From: an uncultured Nitrosomonadaceae bacterium
Lineage (GTDB): Bacteria; Pseudomonadota; Gammaproteobacteria; Burkholderiales; Nitrosomonadaceae
Assembly: GCA_943787405.1 (NCBI GenBank)
Contig: CALSMH010000003.1
Location: forward strand, 186,001 to 250,000
Reading direction: 5' to 3'
DNA: 64,000 nt
A program made the translations under genes and the position numbers. The notes beneath the pieces are model-generated. The model saw only the letters and a list, made by a program, of their open reading frames with translations. It did no database searches and was not told the DNA's origin. The first letter of the stretch is position 1. Each line of letters opens with the position of its first letter. Positions 52,434-63,573 of this stretch are shown here, piece by piece.

Positions 52434-54482
52434 TTAAATCAATGGAACGATTAAAAGTGCAACAATATTCATAATTTTAATTAGAGGATTAATAGCAGGG
52501 CCGGCAGTGTCCTTATAAGGGTCACCAACAGTATCGCCCGTAACAGATGCATGATGTGCTTCAGAGCCCTTACCACCAAAATGGCCATCCTCGATATGTT
52601 TCTTAGCATTGTCCCAAGCTCCACCACCAGCTGTCATCGAAATCGCTAAAAAGATTCCAGTAATGATAGCCCCAATTAGAACGCCACCTAAAGCTACTGG
52701 GCCAAGTAAGAGGCCAACTATAAGTGGTACTGCTATAGGCAGAAGTGAAGGAACAACCATTTCCTTTATCGCTGCTCTGGTTAGCATATCTACAGCCTTA
52801 GAATAATCAGGCTTAGCTGAACCGTCCATGATTCCAGGTATTTCCTTAAACTGGCGGCGTACTTCTATAACTACAGATCCAGCTGCACGGCCAACAGCTT
52901 CCATTGCCATTGCACCAAACAGATATGGCACCATTCCCCCAATAAATAAACCAATAATGACCATATGATTAGATAAATCAAAGGTAATACCTCCTTGACC
53001 TCCAGCAGTAAGCGCGTTGGTATAATCAGCAAATAAAACTAATGCAGCCAAACCTGCAGAGCCGATAGCATAGCCTTTTGTAACTGCTTTGGTGGTATTA
53101 CCAACAGCATCAAGTGGATCAGTGATATTACGAATCTCTTCTGGCAAGCCAGCCATTTCAGCTACACCACCAGCGTTATCAGTTATTGGCCCGTAGGCAT
53201 CAAGCGCTACGATAATACCAGCCATGGATAACATTGAAGTAGCAGCAATAGCTATGCCATATACTCCAGCTAGCCCGTATGCACACCAGATAGCAATACA
53301 CACTACTATTACTGGCCAAGCTGTAGATCTCATCGAAACACCTAATCCGGCTATAACGTTGGTTCCGTGACCTGTACTTGATGCCTCAGCGATATGTTGA
53401 ACTGGTTTATATTCTGTTGAGGTGTAATATTCAGTAATCCAACATATTGCTCCAGTTAGTATTAGGCCAACTATCCCTGCAAGGTATAAACTGAACCATG
53501 AAGTTTCTTCACCTCCAATAACTATTCCACCACTCATCATTACAGCCGTAATAGGTAAGTAAATAACTGCTGCCAGACCTCCTGCAACAGCCAATCCGCG
53601 ATACAACGCGTTCATAATTTTTCCACCTTGGCGTGCTTTAACAAAATAACAACCTACTATTGAAGCAATTATTGAAAACCCACCCAGAACTAGCGGATAC
53701 AACACAGCGCTCGTACCGGCATTCTCAATTAAAAGTCCACCTAGTAGCATAGTTGCAATAATAGTCACTGCATAAGTTTCAAATAAATCAGCAGCCATAC
53801 CAGCACAATCACCTACATTGTCTCCCACATTGTCTGCAATAACTGCAGGGTTTCTTGGGTCATCTTCAGGAATTCCGGCTTCAACCTTACCTACTAAATC
53901 AGCACCTACATCAGCGCCTTTTGTAAAAATTCCACCACCAAGACGGGCAAAGATAGAGATTAATGAACTACCAAAAGCTAACCCTACTAAGGCGTGTATA
54001 GCATCTGAGGAAGAAACACCTATAGCTATAAGAAATGCAAAATAACCGGCTACCCCTAGAAGGCCTAGACCAACAACCAGCATTCCAGTAATTGCTCCTC
54101 CCCTAAAAGCTACATCTAATGCCGGACTGATCCCACCTTTAGCCGCCTCTGCAGTTCGTGTATTGGCCTTAACTGAAACATTCATTCCGATAAAACCAGC
54201 AAGGCCTGATAATATTGCACCAATAGCAAAGCCAATAGCTGTCTCCCAACCTAAGGTGGCAAAAATAACTACTAACAACACTCCCCCTACAATTCCAATC
54301 GTTGTATATTGCCGATTCAGATAAGCAGAAGCACCCTGTTCGATTGCCGTACCAATTTCACGCATGCGCTCATTTCCACTTGGCAAGGCTAGAATCCATT
54401 TGATCGATACCGCTCCGTATATGCATGCGGCTATCGCACAAGCAATAGCAATGATTAAACCGAGAACCATTTGAATCTCCAA
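52434..54482 (-). CDS. hppA: K+-independent proton-pumping pyrophosphatase
   Basis: Integral membrane enzyme coupling PPi hydrolysis to proton transport. 682 residues, about 16 membrane segments. The catalytic loop includes [20 protein letters not shown] and [19 protein letters not shown], and the C-terminal [18 protein letters not shown] is intact. [16 protein letters not shown] carries Lys where K+-dependent enzymes have Ala, so this is the K+-independent class. The next upstream gene on the same strand is PPi-dependent phosphofructokinase, so the pair conserves energy from PPi. Confidence 0.97.
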   Translation of the reverse strand: MEIQMVLGLIIAIACAIAACIYGAVSIKWILALPSGNERMREIGTAIEQGASAYLNRQYTTIGIVGGVLLVVIFATLGWETAIGFAIGAILSGLAGFIGMNVSVKANTRTAEAAKGGISPALDVAFRGGAITGMLVVGLGLLGVAGYFAFLIAIGVSSSDAIHALVGLAFGSSLISIFARLGGGIFTKGADVGADLVGKVEAGIPEDDPRNPAVIADNVGDNVGDCAGMAADLFETYAVTIIATMLLGGLLIENAGTSAVLYPLVLGGFSIIASIVGCYFVKARQGGKIMNALYRGLAVAGGLAAVIYLPITAVMMSGGIVIGGEETSWFSLYLAGIVGLILTGAICWITEYYTSTEYKPVQHIAEASSTGHGTNVIAGLGVSMRSTAWPVIVVCIAIWCAYGLAGVYGIAIAATSMLSMAGIIVALDAYGPITDNAGGVAEMAGLPEEIRNITDPLDAVGNTTKAVTKGYAIGSAGLAALVLFADYTNALTAGGQGGITFDLSNHMVIIGLFIGGMVPYLFGAMAMEAVGRAAGSVVIEVRRQFKEIPGIMDGSAKPDYSKAVDMLTRAAIKEMVVPSLLPIAVPLIVGLLLGPVALGGVLIGAIITGIFLAISMTAGGGAWDNAKKHIEDGHFGGKGSEAHHASVTGDTVGDPYKDTAGPAINPLIKIMNIVALLIVPLI

Positions 54483-54599
54483 TTAAAGTCAGACCATCTG
54501 TAAATATATGAAGGGTATTGGTCTAGTAGCCCCATATTAGGAATAATTTTCCATCTCTCAAATAAAATAATTTCAGCTGTATCTAAATTACTATTTAAT

Positions 54600-55859
54600 C
54601 TAAATCTTAAAATTACTTAATTTTTTCTTAACGCCTATATTTTTAAGTCTTACATACTTAGGCAGCCCATTCTTATAGGAAGGATAATCCTCACCCTTAA
54701 TAAGTGGCACCAAATATGCACGGCATTTATCTGTAATGCCAAACCCATCTTTTGTAATAAAATTACTAGGCATCATTTTCTCTACATTCGCAACCTTTGA
54801 AAGTTGCGCCATTCCAATTTTCCATTTATATGGCTTGTTAGATAAACGTTTAATCGTAGGCATTACTGCATTATGCCCCTTTACAGCAAATTCTACAGCA
54901 GCCTTACCCAATGCATATGCTTGGTCCACATCCGTTTTGGATGCAACGTGACGAGCAGAACGCTGTAAATAATCCGCCACACTCCAATGATATTTTAACC
55001 CCAGTCCATCTTTAACAATATTTGCAACTACCGGTGCAACACCCCCCAGTTGCGCATGCCCAAAAGCATCACGCAATCCTTGGTCAGCAAGAAAATTTCC
55101 CTTTGCATCTTTTACTCCCTCTGAAACTACTACGGAGCAATAACCAAATTCATTTACACATTTCTTCACCTTAGCCAGAAATTTTTTCTTATTAAAAGTA
55201 ATTTCTGGAAACAAAATAACAATTGGAATCTCACAGTCTTTATCAGATGCCAAACCACCAGCTGCCGCAATCCATCCAGCATGCCTACCCATTACTTCCA
55301 ATACAAATACTTTTGTAGATGTTTTCGACATACTAGCCACATCAAAACTTGCTTCGCGCGTAGATACAGCTATATATTTCGCTACTGAACCAAAACCAGG
55401 GCAACAATCCGTAATTGGCAAATCATTATCTACAGTCTTTGGAACATGGATTGCCTGTACAGGGTAGCCCAATTTTTTAGCTATCTGAGACACCTTAAGA
55501 CAAGTGTCAGCAGAGTCGCCACCACCATTATAGAAGAAATACCCAATATTATGCGCTTTAAAAACTTCAATAAGGCGCTCATATTCTCGTCGATTTTCAT
55601 CAAGACTCTTTAATTTGTATCTGCAAGAACCAAAGGCACCGGAAGGTGTGCTACATAACCCTCTAACAGCTGTTTTACTTTCTTTACCTGTATCGATTAA
55701 ATCCTCAGTTAGAGCACCAATAATTCCATTTCGACCAGCATAAATTTTTCCAATTTTCAGTTTGTTCTTTCGCGCAGCTTCGATAACACCAGCAGCAGAT
55801 GCATTGATAACAGCAGTTACCCCGCCTGACTGAGCATAAAATGCATTTTTTACTGCCAT
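54600..55859 (-). CDS. pfp: Pyrophosphate-dependent 6-phosphofructokinase
   Basis: Reversible phosphorylation of fructose 6-phosphate using PPi. 419 residues. The donor-determining positions are NGGGDS (111-116), with Asp where ATP enzymes have Gly, and PKTVDND (140-146), with Lys where ATP enzymes have Gly; both indicate PPi use. EVMGRHAGW is the substrate motif. Located 117 bases before hppA in the same direction, an association also seen in methylotrophs and ammonia oxidisers. Confidence 0.93.
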   Translation of the reverse strand: MAVKNAFYAQSGGVTAVINASAAGVIEAARKNKLKIGKIYAGRNGIIGALTEDLIDTGKESKTAVRGLCSTPSGAFGSCRYKLKSLDENRREYERLIEVFKAHNIGYFFYNGGGDSADTCLKVSQIAKKLGYPVQAIHVPKTVDNDLPITDCCPGFGSVAKYIAVSTREASFDVASMSKTSTKVFVLEVMGRHAGWIAAAGGLASDKDCEIPIVILFPEITFNKKKFLAKVKKCVNEFGYCSVVVSEGVKDAKGNFLADQGLRDAFGHAQLGGVAPVVANIVKDGLGLKYHWSVADYLQRSARHVASKTDVDQAYALGKAAVEFAVKGHNAVMPTIKRLSNKPYKWKIGMAQLSKVANVEKMMPSNFITKDGFGITDKCRAYLVPLIKGEDYPSYKNGLPKYVRLKNIGVKKKLSNFKI

Positions 55860-55930
55860 CTTTCTCCCCTAATTATTAAAATCTATACGAACTTATCAGA
55901 ATCTTTACTAGTAGTTTTTCTTACATATTA

Positions 55931-56599
<669 letters not shown>

Positions 56600-56601
56600 T
56601 T

Positions 56602-56633
56602 AAATAAAATTCCCCACTATGTCAGCTGGGGAA
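56602..56633 (-). promoter_or_regulatory. Terminator-like hairpin in the adk leader
   Basis: Minus strand: TTCCCCA pairs with TGGGGAA (7 base pairs, 10-base loop), followed directly by TTTTATTT, the layout of an intrinsic terminator. It lies between a candidate -10 box and the adk ribosome site, so it could attenuate adk or end upstream transcription. Confidence 0.5.
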
Positions 56634-56664
56634 CAATTATTACTTACTCCTGTAATGCCTATGA

Positions 56665-56670
56665 ATTATA
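56665..56670 (-). promoter_or_regulatory. Candidate -10 box of adk
   Basis: A perfect TATAAT on the minus strand, about 80 bases upstream of adk. No good -35 lies 16-18 bases before it, so it is tentative. Confidence 0.35.
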
Positions 56671-57042
56671 ACGCAAACCAGCCAAATTCTCGAGTTTTTT
56701 AATCCCGACAAATCTTGTCATCTTACTATTTTTGCCACTAACCACAACACATGTGTTTTCTTAGCCGCACCTATTATTACAAACCAACATTAATGGCCCC
56801 AATTACTTATAATGTAGCATAGCTGAATTAGCATGCGCCGGCGTCTCCACTATTTTTTCTTATGAAAAAAATCAAATTCTGCCAAATAAAAATGTACTTA
56901 ATTTAACCAGGATCCTTTTATTTCAAGGAATGCCATACATTCATAACAAGGCATTCTTATTTAAGAATGACATAGAATCATTTTTACTATATACAACGAT
57001 GAGATCTCTTGTCTGAATCCCAGTACTTTCTATTTCATTTCC

Positions 57043-57243
57043 TTGTCCACATTTACTGTGGATAAGTTTGTGGACTATTCGCATTTAAAGCTGTTAAGTT
57101 ACCCTTTTGTAAGGATATTCATTAATTAGATTAAATTTTAAACTAAAAATTTAATCTTACAAAACAAGTGGTTATGATTAACCCCAGTACCCGTGCGGGT
57201 TTGCGCCGTATGTTTATGCAATTAGAGCAATAAATGTGGACTA
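57043..57243. other. Origin-like cluster of DnaA-box-like sites and AT-rich DNA
   Basis: Within the gene-free stretch 56671-57618 there are four 9-mers close to the DnaA box: TTGTCCACA (57043-57051), TGTGGATAA (57057-57065, a perfect TTATCCACA in reverse), and TGTGGACTA twice (57069-57077 and 57235-57243). Between them lies an AT-rich tract with a 12-base-pair inverted repeat. This looks like an origin or a DnaA-binding regulatory site. No dnaA, dnaN, gyrB or rpmH is nearby, so the call is tentative. Outside the cluster the gap shows no convincing gene. Confidence 0.35.
57128..57157. repeat. AT-rich perfect inverted repeat
   Basis: AGATTAAATTTT (57128-57139) and its exact complement AAAATTTAATCT (57146-57157) flank AAACTA. 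Too AT-rich to be a terminator; it lies in the tract between the DnaA-box-like sites and may be an unwinding element or a regulator site. Confidence 0.8.
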
Positions 57244-57618
57244 CTACACTGTTTCTACTTTGGATTTACTTCAAGAATCAGATTAAACATTAATTCAGAT
57301 GGCTTGCTTGCTAACATAGTTAGAGCAACAGCAGCAAAATAGATAATCATTCACTAACCACTAATCTTAAAAATTCATTACTTAGAGCATCAGATATGAA
57401 ACACGATAAAAAGCGTCTTTATTTCTATGTTCCTCTAACAAGGAGACTAGTACCTTGTACTGTATATCTTTTATCTTCCTGAGCTTAGAAAAAATATCTA
57501 TCTTAAGTATAAATTAGCGCTATTGCAGTTCTATGTTTTCTGTAAGACTGCATTCAACAAGGCCGACCTATAAATTAGCAGCTCCTTCACCTCCAAAAGC
57601 AAATCAAAACAAATAGAA

Positions 57619-58032
57619 CTATTCTTCTTGACCAACAAAATTAATAGGATCCTCTCCGGTTAAATTTTCAGGCTTAACCATATAATCTCCCTCCATACTG
57701 GCACGCCATATTTTACTAGTTGTCGCCTCATCCCCACCTGTAAATGCATAAGTAAGACCACCTACTATTCCTCCGCCAAGAGCAAAAACAGCTTTAGTTG
57801 GAAAATATACCATTGTCGCCAAGGCCGAAGCTGCCTCCATACCGGTTTCAGATACAGCTACAGCATAATCGGCAGGAGTATCTTCTGCATGTGCTGCAGG
57901 CACGGTCATAACCACATAAACACATAAGATAATTAATGCTGCAATAGTGTTATATACCTTCTTTGAAACTAGATTTAAGCCTGATTTGGTTTCTTGGAAA
58001 CATATACAATTTTCTATTTGGTCATTAATCAT
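57619..58032 (-). CDS. Small exported or membrane protein, unknown function
   Basis: A 137-residue protein. It has a 28-residue cytoplasmic start, a hydrophobic segment (29-46) and PAAHAED, which could be a signal-peptidase site after residue 49. Then comes a glycine-rich hydrophobic stretch (VFALGGGIVGGLTYAFTGG, 82-100) that may insert into a membrane, and a polar end (IWRASMEGDYMVKPENL). GAGG precedes ATG, so the start is good. I recall similar hypothetical proteins in other proteobacteria, but no function. Its own gap to hemF is 230 bases with nothing recognisable. Confidence 0.75.
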   Translation of the reverse strand: MINDQIENCICFQETKSGLNLVSKKVYNTIAALIILCVYVVMTVPAAHAEDTPADYAVAVSETGMEAASALATMVYFPTKAVFALGGGIVGGLTYAFTGGDEATTSKIWRASMEGDYMVKPENLTGEDPINFVGQEE

Positions 58033-58262
58033 TTTTTCCTCACTATATTAATTTCTAAAGTATAAATTTTGCCGGAAAACATTACTTCCAATAAAAATAT
58101 TAATTTTATTCTCCGGCGCCAGTATCTTAATGTCAATAGTAATTACATAAAACACGATGCAACATTACAAATATTTCAGGCCTAACTAAAGGCTCTTAAT
58201 GCTAAGCCTCTATCGCTATTATTATATTCTACCAATTATTAGCTATGAATTTAGTGCCCTAA

Positions 58263-59159
58263 TTACACCCAATCTTTACTAATAAGAAAATTAGTATAAA
58301 GCTCTGATTCCGCACTACCTTGTGCTGGTTCCCAATCATAGCGCCACTTAACTATGGGCGGCAAAGACATGAGTATTGATTCGGTACGCCCCCCGGACTG
58401 CAAACCAAAAAGAGTTCCACGATCCCAAACCAAGTTAAATTCTACGTATCGACCACGACGATAAGACTGGAAATCACGCTCTTGTTCGCCATAAGGCATA
58501 TTCCTGCGCCTTTCCAAAATAGGCATATAAGCGGGCAGGAAGTGCTCTCCTACACTTTTTGTTATGTTAAAACAAGTATCAAAATCTGGTTGACTAAGAT
58601 CATCAAAGAAAATCCCCCCTATCCCGCGTGGCTCATTCCGATGTTTCAAATAAAAATACTTATCACACCATTTTTTGTAACGCTCATGGTAGTCATTACC
58701 ATAAGGTTGGAGAGAATCCTTGCAGGTCTGGTGAAAATGCTTAGCATCCTCCTCAAAACCATAATACGGGGTCAAATCCATACCACCACCAAACCACCAA
58801 ACTGATTCAGCACCTTCCTTACGAGCTTCCAAAAAACGTACATTCAGATGAATAGTTGGAGCGTAAGGATTATATGGATGCAATACTATTGATACTCCCA
58901 TCGCTTCAAATGAGCGCCCTGACAGCTCAGGCCTTGCAGCGGTTGCAGATGCGGGCAACCCTGAACCAAATACATGCGAATAGTTTACTCCGCCCCGTTC
59001 AAATACATTACCCTGCTCAATTACGCAACTTAATCCCCCACCACCTTCCGAGCGCTCCCACTTCTCACGTTTAAAGCGCTTGCCATCTACTCGCTCTAAC
59101 TGCTCAATAATTTTATCTTGCAGCGTACTAAGATATTCTTTGACTTGAGTTGTATTCAT
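58263..59159 (-). CDS. hemF: Oxygen-dependent coproporphyrinogen III oxidase
   Basis: Aerobic step of heme synthesis, 298 residues. [18 protein letters not shown] near the start, [13 protein letters not shown] and [18 protein letters not shown] are signature regions. It follows purD by 32 bases, as in other betaproteobacteria. Heme demand is high in a cell making octaheme HAO. Confidence 0.98.
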   Translation of the reverse strand: MNTTQVKEYLSTLQDKIIEQLERVDGKRFKREKWERSEGGGGLSCVIEQGNVFERGGVNYSHVFGSGLPASATAARPELSGRSFEAMGVSIVLHPYNPYAPTIHLNVRFLEARKEGAESVWWFGGGMDLTPYYGFEEDAKHFHQTCKDSLQPYGNDYHERYKKWCDKYFYLKHRNEPRGIGGIFFDDLSQPDFDTCFNITKSVGEHFLPAYMPILERRRNMPYGEQERDFQSYRRGRYVEFNLVWDRGTLFGLQSGGRTESILMSLPPIVKWRYDWEPAQGSAESELYTNFLISKDWV

Positions 59160-59191
59160 ACCTAATTAAATTCTTAGTTAATAGTTGATCA

Positions 59192-60472
59192 CTATAACCC
59201 AATATCAGCCCGCATCTGGAAGCCATCAAAGTAAATCTGATTAGAAATTTCGTAGGCACGGTACCGAGCATTTTTGATGTCATCTCCCAAAGCTGTAACG
59301 CATAACACCCGACCACCAGCAGTTACTATCTCCTTCCCATCTTTTCCGCCTACCTTAGTTCCAGCTTGGAATACATGAAAATCTTTACCCAGATCATCCT
59401 TAAATATAAGTTCTGACAGACCGTGAATTACATCTCCTTGACGGGGCATCTCAGGGTAACCATAAGCAGCCATAACAACACCTAATGCCGCACGACAATC
59501 CCACTTTGCATCTATATTATTAAGCGTACCATCTATTGCATTCTCTACTAGAGTCAATAAGTCACTTTTTAATCGCAACATAATCGATTGCGTTTCTGGG
59601 TCTCCCATGCGACAGTTATATTCTAATACGTTGATATTCCCACCTTCACCAATCATCAGCCCTGCGTATAGAAATCCAGTATAAGGCTGGCCCTCCGCCG
59701 CCATACCTTTTATAACCGGATCAATCACCTCCTTTATTATCCTTTCATGTAACTCAGGAGTAACTATTGGTGCCGGAGAATATGCCCCCATACCACCAGT
59801 ATTAGGGCCATGGTTACCTTCTCCTAGACGCTTGTAATCCTGACTAGTTGCAAGAGGCAATACATCCTTACCATCGGCCATAACTATAAAACTAACCTCT
59901 TCTCCCTCTAAAAATTCTTCGATCAGAATCTTCTGACCTGCCCCACCCATACTGTTAGAAACCAACATTGCATCAACCGTCTCATGCGCCTCAGACAAAG
60001 TCATCGCCACCTTTACGCCTTTACCCGCAGCTAGACCGTCAGCTTTAATAACAATCGGGGTGCCTATTTTATCTAAATATTTATGGGCCTTTACAGGGTC
60101 ACAAAAAGCAGCATACGCTGCAGTGGGAATGCTATGGCGTAGCATAAAAGATTTTGAGAAATCTTTGGATGCTTCTAATTGTATAGCTTGTTTAGTCGGG
60201 CCAAGTATTTTCAGACCAGCTAAGCGAAAAGCATCTACTATACCTTCAGCAAGTGGCGCTTCAGGACCTACTATAGTAATTTCGACAAGTTCATTCTTTA
60301 CAAAATCGATAAGATCAGAGATTGCAGTTATCGGAATATTTTTTAACCCCTCTTCAATAGCTGTACCGGCATTACCTGGGGCTACAAAAACATTATTTAC
60401 ACGCGGGGATTGCTTTAATTTCCATGCCAAAGCATGCTCTCTACCACCACCACCTATAACAAGTACTTTCAT
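59192..60472 (-). CDS. purD: Phosphoribosylamine-glycine ligase
   Basis: Second step of purine synthesis, 426 residues, ATP-grasp fold. VIGGGGREHALAWKL at the start, KADGLAAGKGVKVA, GPNTGGMGAYSPAP and EYNCRMGDPETQ are family motifs. It lies between purH and hemF. Confidence 0.98.
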   Translation of the reverse strand: MKVLVIGGGGREHALAWKLKQSPRVNNVFVAPGNAGTAIEEGLKNIPITAISDLIDFVKNELVEITIVGPEAPLAEGIVDAFRLAGLKILGPTKQAIQLEASKDFSKSFMLRHSIPTAAYAAFCDPVKAHKYLDKIGTPIVIKADGLAAGKGVKVAMTLSEAHETVDAMLVSNSMGGAGQKILIEEFLEGEEVSFIVMADGKDVLPLATSQDYKRLGEGNHGPNTGGMGAYSPAPIVTPELHERIIKEVIDPVIKGMAAEGQPYTGFLYAGLMIGEGGNINVLEYNCRMGDPETQSIMLRLKSDLLTLVENAIDGTLNNIDAKWDCRAALGVVMAAYGYPEMPRQGDVIHGLSELIFKDDLGKDFHVFQAGTKVGGKDGKEIVTAGGRVLCVTALGDDIKNARYRAYEISNQIYFDGFQMRADIGL

Positions 60473-60558
60473 ATTCAGAATATATTTACAGAAGAGACCG
60501 CTATACTACGAAAGATTTCAGCATAAATTTTCCAAATATAAATCTTATATACATGGAG

Positions 60559-62121
60559 TTAATGTCGGAAATGTCTGATGTTCGTAAAAACCATTGTCAC
60601 ACCGTGTTCATCTGCAGCAGCAATAACCTCTTCATCACGTATGCTACCACCAGGCTGAATAATCGCTTTTGCACCAGCCTGTACCACCACATCTAACCCA
60701 TCACGAAAAGGAAAAAATGCATCTGAAGCAACGACTGAATTAGCTAATGTGAGTTCCGCATTCTGCGCTTTAATTGAAGCAATACGTGCACTATCTACTC
60801 TACTCATTTGCCCTGCACCTATACCAAGTGTCTGACCATTTAAACAAAACACTATTGCATTAGATTTAACAAACTTAGCTACACGCCACGAAAATAATAA
60901 ATCATTCATTTCTTGCTGTGTTGGCTGCGCCTTGGTTACAATTTTAAGATGACTAGAATCAATATTCATATTATCCGGTACTTGCACTAGCAAACCGCCA
61001 CCTATACGTTTAAAGTCAAGGGCATTCTCTTTTCCCATTAAATCAAGGATAAGTACCCGTATATTTTTTCTCTGGGCAAGAATATTTTTAGCCTCAACAG
61101 TGATACTTGGGATAACTATCACTTCAACAAATTGCTTAATTACGGCCTCAGCAGTAACGCCATCCAACTCTCGGTTGAAAGCAATGATCCCCCCAAAAGC
61201 AGATGTTGGATCAGTAGAAAACGCTGCGGTGTATGCCATAAGCGGGTTGTCAGCTACTGCTACTCCACATGGATTGGCATGCTTAATGATTACGCAAGCA
61301 GGGGAATTGAAAGTCTTTACACACTCCCACGCAGCATCTGCATCTGCAATATTATTATATGAAAGCTCCTTCCCCTGCAGCTGATTATAGTTAGCAAGGC
61401 TTCCGGTAGCAGCAGATGAATCATCCCTGTAGAGTGCGGCCTCCTGATGCGGATTCTCTCCATAACGCAAATCCTGGGCCATCTTAAAATTAAGATTAAG
61501 GTTTGCAGGAAATTTTTTATGTTGTCCGTCAGAACTAATCCCAGTAAGGTAATTACTGATAACACTATCGTAGGCTGCAGTATGTGAAAACGCCTTACAA
61601 GCAAGATGAAAACGATTTTTCTCCGAAACTATGCAATTATTTAATTTGATTTCATTCAGTACGGAGTTATAGTCTTCCGGGTCTGTTACTACTGCCACAC
61701 TTTTATAATTTTTTGCAGCAGCACGGACCATAGTAGGACCACCAATATCAATATTTTCTATTGCCTCTTCCAAGCTGGAACTAACTTTAGCAATTGTTTC
61801 GCTAAATGGGTAAAGATTTACCACTACCAGATCGATAGTTGGAAAAGACATCCTTTCCATAGTTTCCATATGCGTAGCCAAATTTCTTTGAGCTAGGATA
61901 CCAGCATGAATTTTCGGATGAAGAGTCTTGACCCGACCATCAAGCATCTCTGGGAAACCGGTATAACCACTTACCTCAATTACATCGATACCGGCACTCT
62001 CTAATTCTTTAGCAGTACCGCCAGTAGAGAGGATGGTCACACCGCACTGGCTTAATGCCTGTGCAAATTCAACAATACCTGTTTTATCTGAAACACTAAT
62101 TAAAGCTTGTTTGATTGTCAT
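60559..62121 (-). CDS. purH: Bifunctional AICAR transformylase / IMP cyclohydrolase
   Basis: Last two steps of IMP synthesis, 520 residues. The N-terminal cyclohydrolase begins [16 protein letters not shown]; the C-terminal transformylase contains the KHANPCG segment with the catalytic Lys-His. ATG at 62121 gives the family start; another ATG 12 bases upstream is possible. Confidence 0.97.
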   Translation of the reverse strand: MTIKQALISVSDKTGIVEFAQALSQCGVTILSTGGTAKELESAGIDVIEVSGYTGFPEMLDGRVKTLHPKIHAGILAQRNLATHMETMERMSFPTIDLVVVNLYPFSETIAKVSSSLEEAIENIDIGGPTMVRAAAKNYKSVAVVTDPEDYNSVLNEIKLNNCIVSEKNRFHLACKAFSHTAAYDSVISNYLTGISSDGQHKKFPANLNLNFKMAQDLRYGENPHQEAALYRDDSSAATGSLANYNQLQGKELSYNNIADADAAWECVKTFNSPACVIIKHANPCGVAVADNPLMAYTAAFSTDPTSAFGGIIAFNRELDGVTAEAVIKQFVEVIVIPSITVEAKNILAQRKNIRVLILDLMGKENALDFKRIGGGLLVQVPDNMNIDSSHLKIVTKAQPTQQEMNDLLFSWRVAKFVKSNAIVFCLNGQTLGIGAGQMSRVDSARIASIKAQNAELTLANSVVASDAFFPFRDGLDVVVQAGAKAIIQPGGSIRDEEVIAAADEHGVTMVFTNIRHFRH

Positions 62122-62196
62122 ATTCCGGCACATAAATACAGAGCGTTAATTAATATCGCAAATTGCAACACTACCAACCCCACTGCAATTCACCCT

Positions 62197-62439
62197 TTAT
62201 TTGATTCGATATTGTCTTATTTTGTTTCGAAGAGTATTTCGGTTAATACCAAGTAACTCTGCAGCGCGAGTCTGGTTTCCTTCAGAGTATTTCATTACTA
62301 ATTCAACTAGCGGCTTCTCAACACTATGTATTACCATTCCATATAATGGATGAGGCTTCTCTCCATCTAGATCTTTAAGATAATCTTCTACTGCCCTACG
62401 TACACATTGTGCAATCTCATTCTCGTCAATTATAGTCAT
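62197..62439 (-). CDS. fis: Fis-family DNA-binding protein
   Basis: An 80-residue nucleoid-associated regulator with the C-terminal helix-turn-helix GNQTRAAELLGINRNTLRNK. Its start overlaps the dusB stop by four bases, the dusB-fis operon found across proteobacteria. Confidence 0.96.
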   Translation of the reverse strand: MTIIDENEIAQCVRRAVEDYLKDLDGEKPHPLYGMVIHSVEKPLVELVMKYSEGNQTRAAELLGINRNTLRNKIRQYRIK

Positions 62440-63449
62440 GCGGCTACTTCCTCGCGCTCAACATAAGTCAATCGCTCTCCATAGCCAGATAAACTTATAA
62501 AGAATTCATTAACAGCAGATAATTGCTGATCAGTAGTTTGTAATCGATTCATAGCATGACGAAACACCGCAGAACCAATCAAACCTTTTGTATACCAAGA
62601 GATATGTTTACGTGCAATACGTACTCCAGAATATTCTCCGTAGAAATCGTAAAGATCATATAAATGATTTACAAGTACATGATGAATCTCATTAACTTCA
62701 GGCAGTGGGAGATGATCACCTGTAGCGAGATAATGACTAATTTCCCGAAATATCCAAGGCCTCCCCTGAGCAGCACGTCCAATCATTACAGCATCTGCTG
62801 CAGTATACTCTAGCACTCTCTTTGCTTCCTCTGGCGTCCTAATATCACCATTAGCAATAATAGGTATCTTCACGTGATCTTTTACAGCAGCGATAGTTTC
62901 ATACTCAGCTTTTCCATTATAAGCACACGCTCTAGTTCTTCCATGAATAGCAAGTGCCTGTATCCCCGCACTCTCAGCTAGGCGTGCTATAACAAGCGCG
63001 TTTTTATGATCTCTATCCCAACCAGTACGAATCTTAAGGGTAACTGGAACGTCCACCGCCCCCACTACAGAATCAAGTATTCTACCTACCAATTTCTCAT
63101 TCTGTAATAGTGCAGAGCCAGCCATCGTATTGCAAATCTTTTTAGCTGGGCAACCCATATTGATATCTATCATTTGCGCCCCCTGCGCTACATTATAGGA
63201 AGCAGCCTCTGCCATCATTGCTGGGTCAGCTCCGGCAATCTGTACTGAAATTGGATCCACTTCGCCTTCATGATTAGCTCTACGCTTAGTTTTTTCAGAT
63301 CCCCACAATAATGAATTACAAGACACCATTTCCGACACCGCCATTCCTGCGCCCATTTTTTTACACAATTGTCGGAAAGGACGATCAGTTACCCCTGCCA
63401 TAGGCGCAACGACTAAATTATTTTTTAGAATATAAGGACCGATCTGCAT
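62436..63449 (-). CDS. dusB: tRNA-dihydrouridine synthase B
   Basis: FMN-dependent reduction of tRNA uridines, 337 residues. VAPMAGVTDRPFRQLC, the catalytic-cysteine region INMGCPAKKIC and the FMN phosphate-binding DAVMIGRAAQGRPW are intact. The segment DPISVQIAGADP fits DusB. Translationally coupled to fis. Confidence 0.97.
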   Translation of the reverse strand: MQIGPYILKNNLVVAPMAGVTDRPFRQLCKKMGAGMAVSEMVSCNSLLWGSEKTKRRANHEGEVDPISVQIAGADPAMMAEAASYNVAQGAQMIDINMGCPAKKICNTMAGSALLQNEKLVGRILDSVVGAVDVPVTLKIRTGWDRDHKNALVIARLAESAGIQALAIHGRTRACAYNGKAEYETIAAVKDHVKIPIIANGDIRTPEEAKRVLEYTAADAVMIGRAAQGRPWIFREISHYLATGDHLPLPEVNEIHHVLVNHLYDLYDFYGEYSGVRIARKHISWYTKGLIGSAVFRHAMNRLQTTDQQLSAVNEFFISLSGYGERLTYVEREEVAA

Positions 63450-63573
63450 AACATTTACTAAATAATGAAGAAATATGGAAAACCAAAATTTGTACAGATA
63501 GTAATTCTAAACCCATGACAATTTCATGGGAAGAAGTTATTAATAAAAATTAAAAACAATACTTAGTTACTAA

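Noticed and set aside
57174-57233. 19-residue ORF (MINPSTRAGLRRMF...) in the 57 kb gap
   Set aside because: No good ribosome site, very short, no recognised family; retained only as part of the gap description.
57396-57482. 28-residue basic ORF in the 57 kb gap
   Set aside because: No ribosome site and no recognisable homology; chance ORFs of this size are common.
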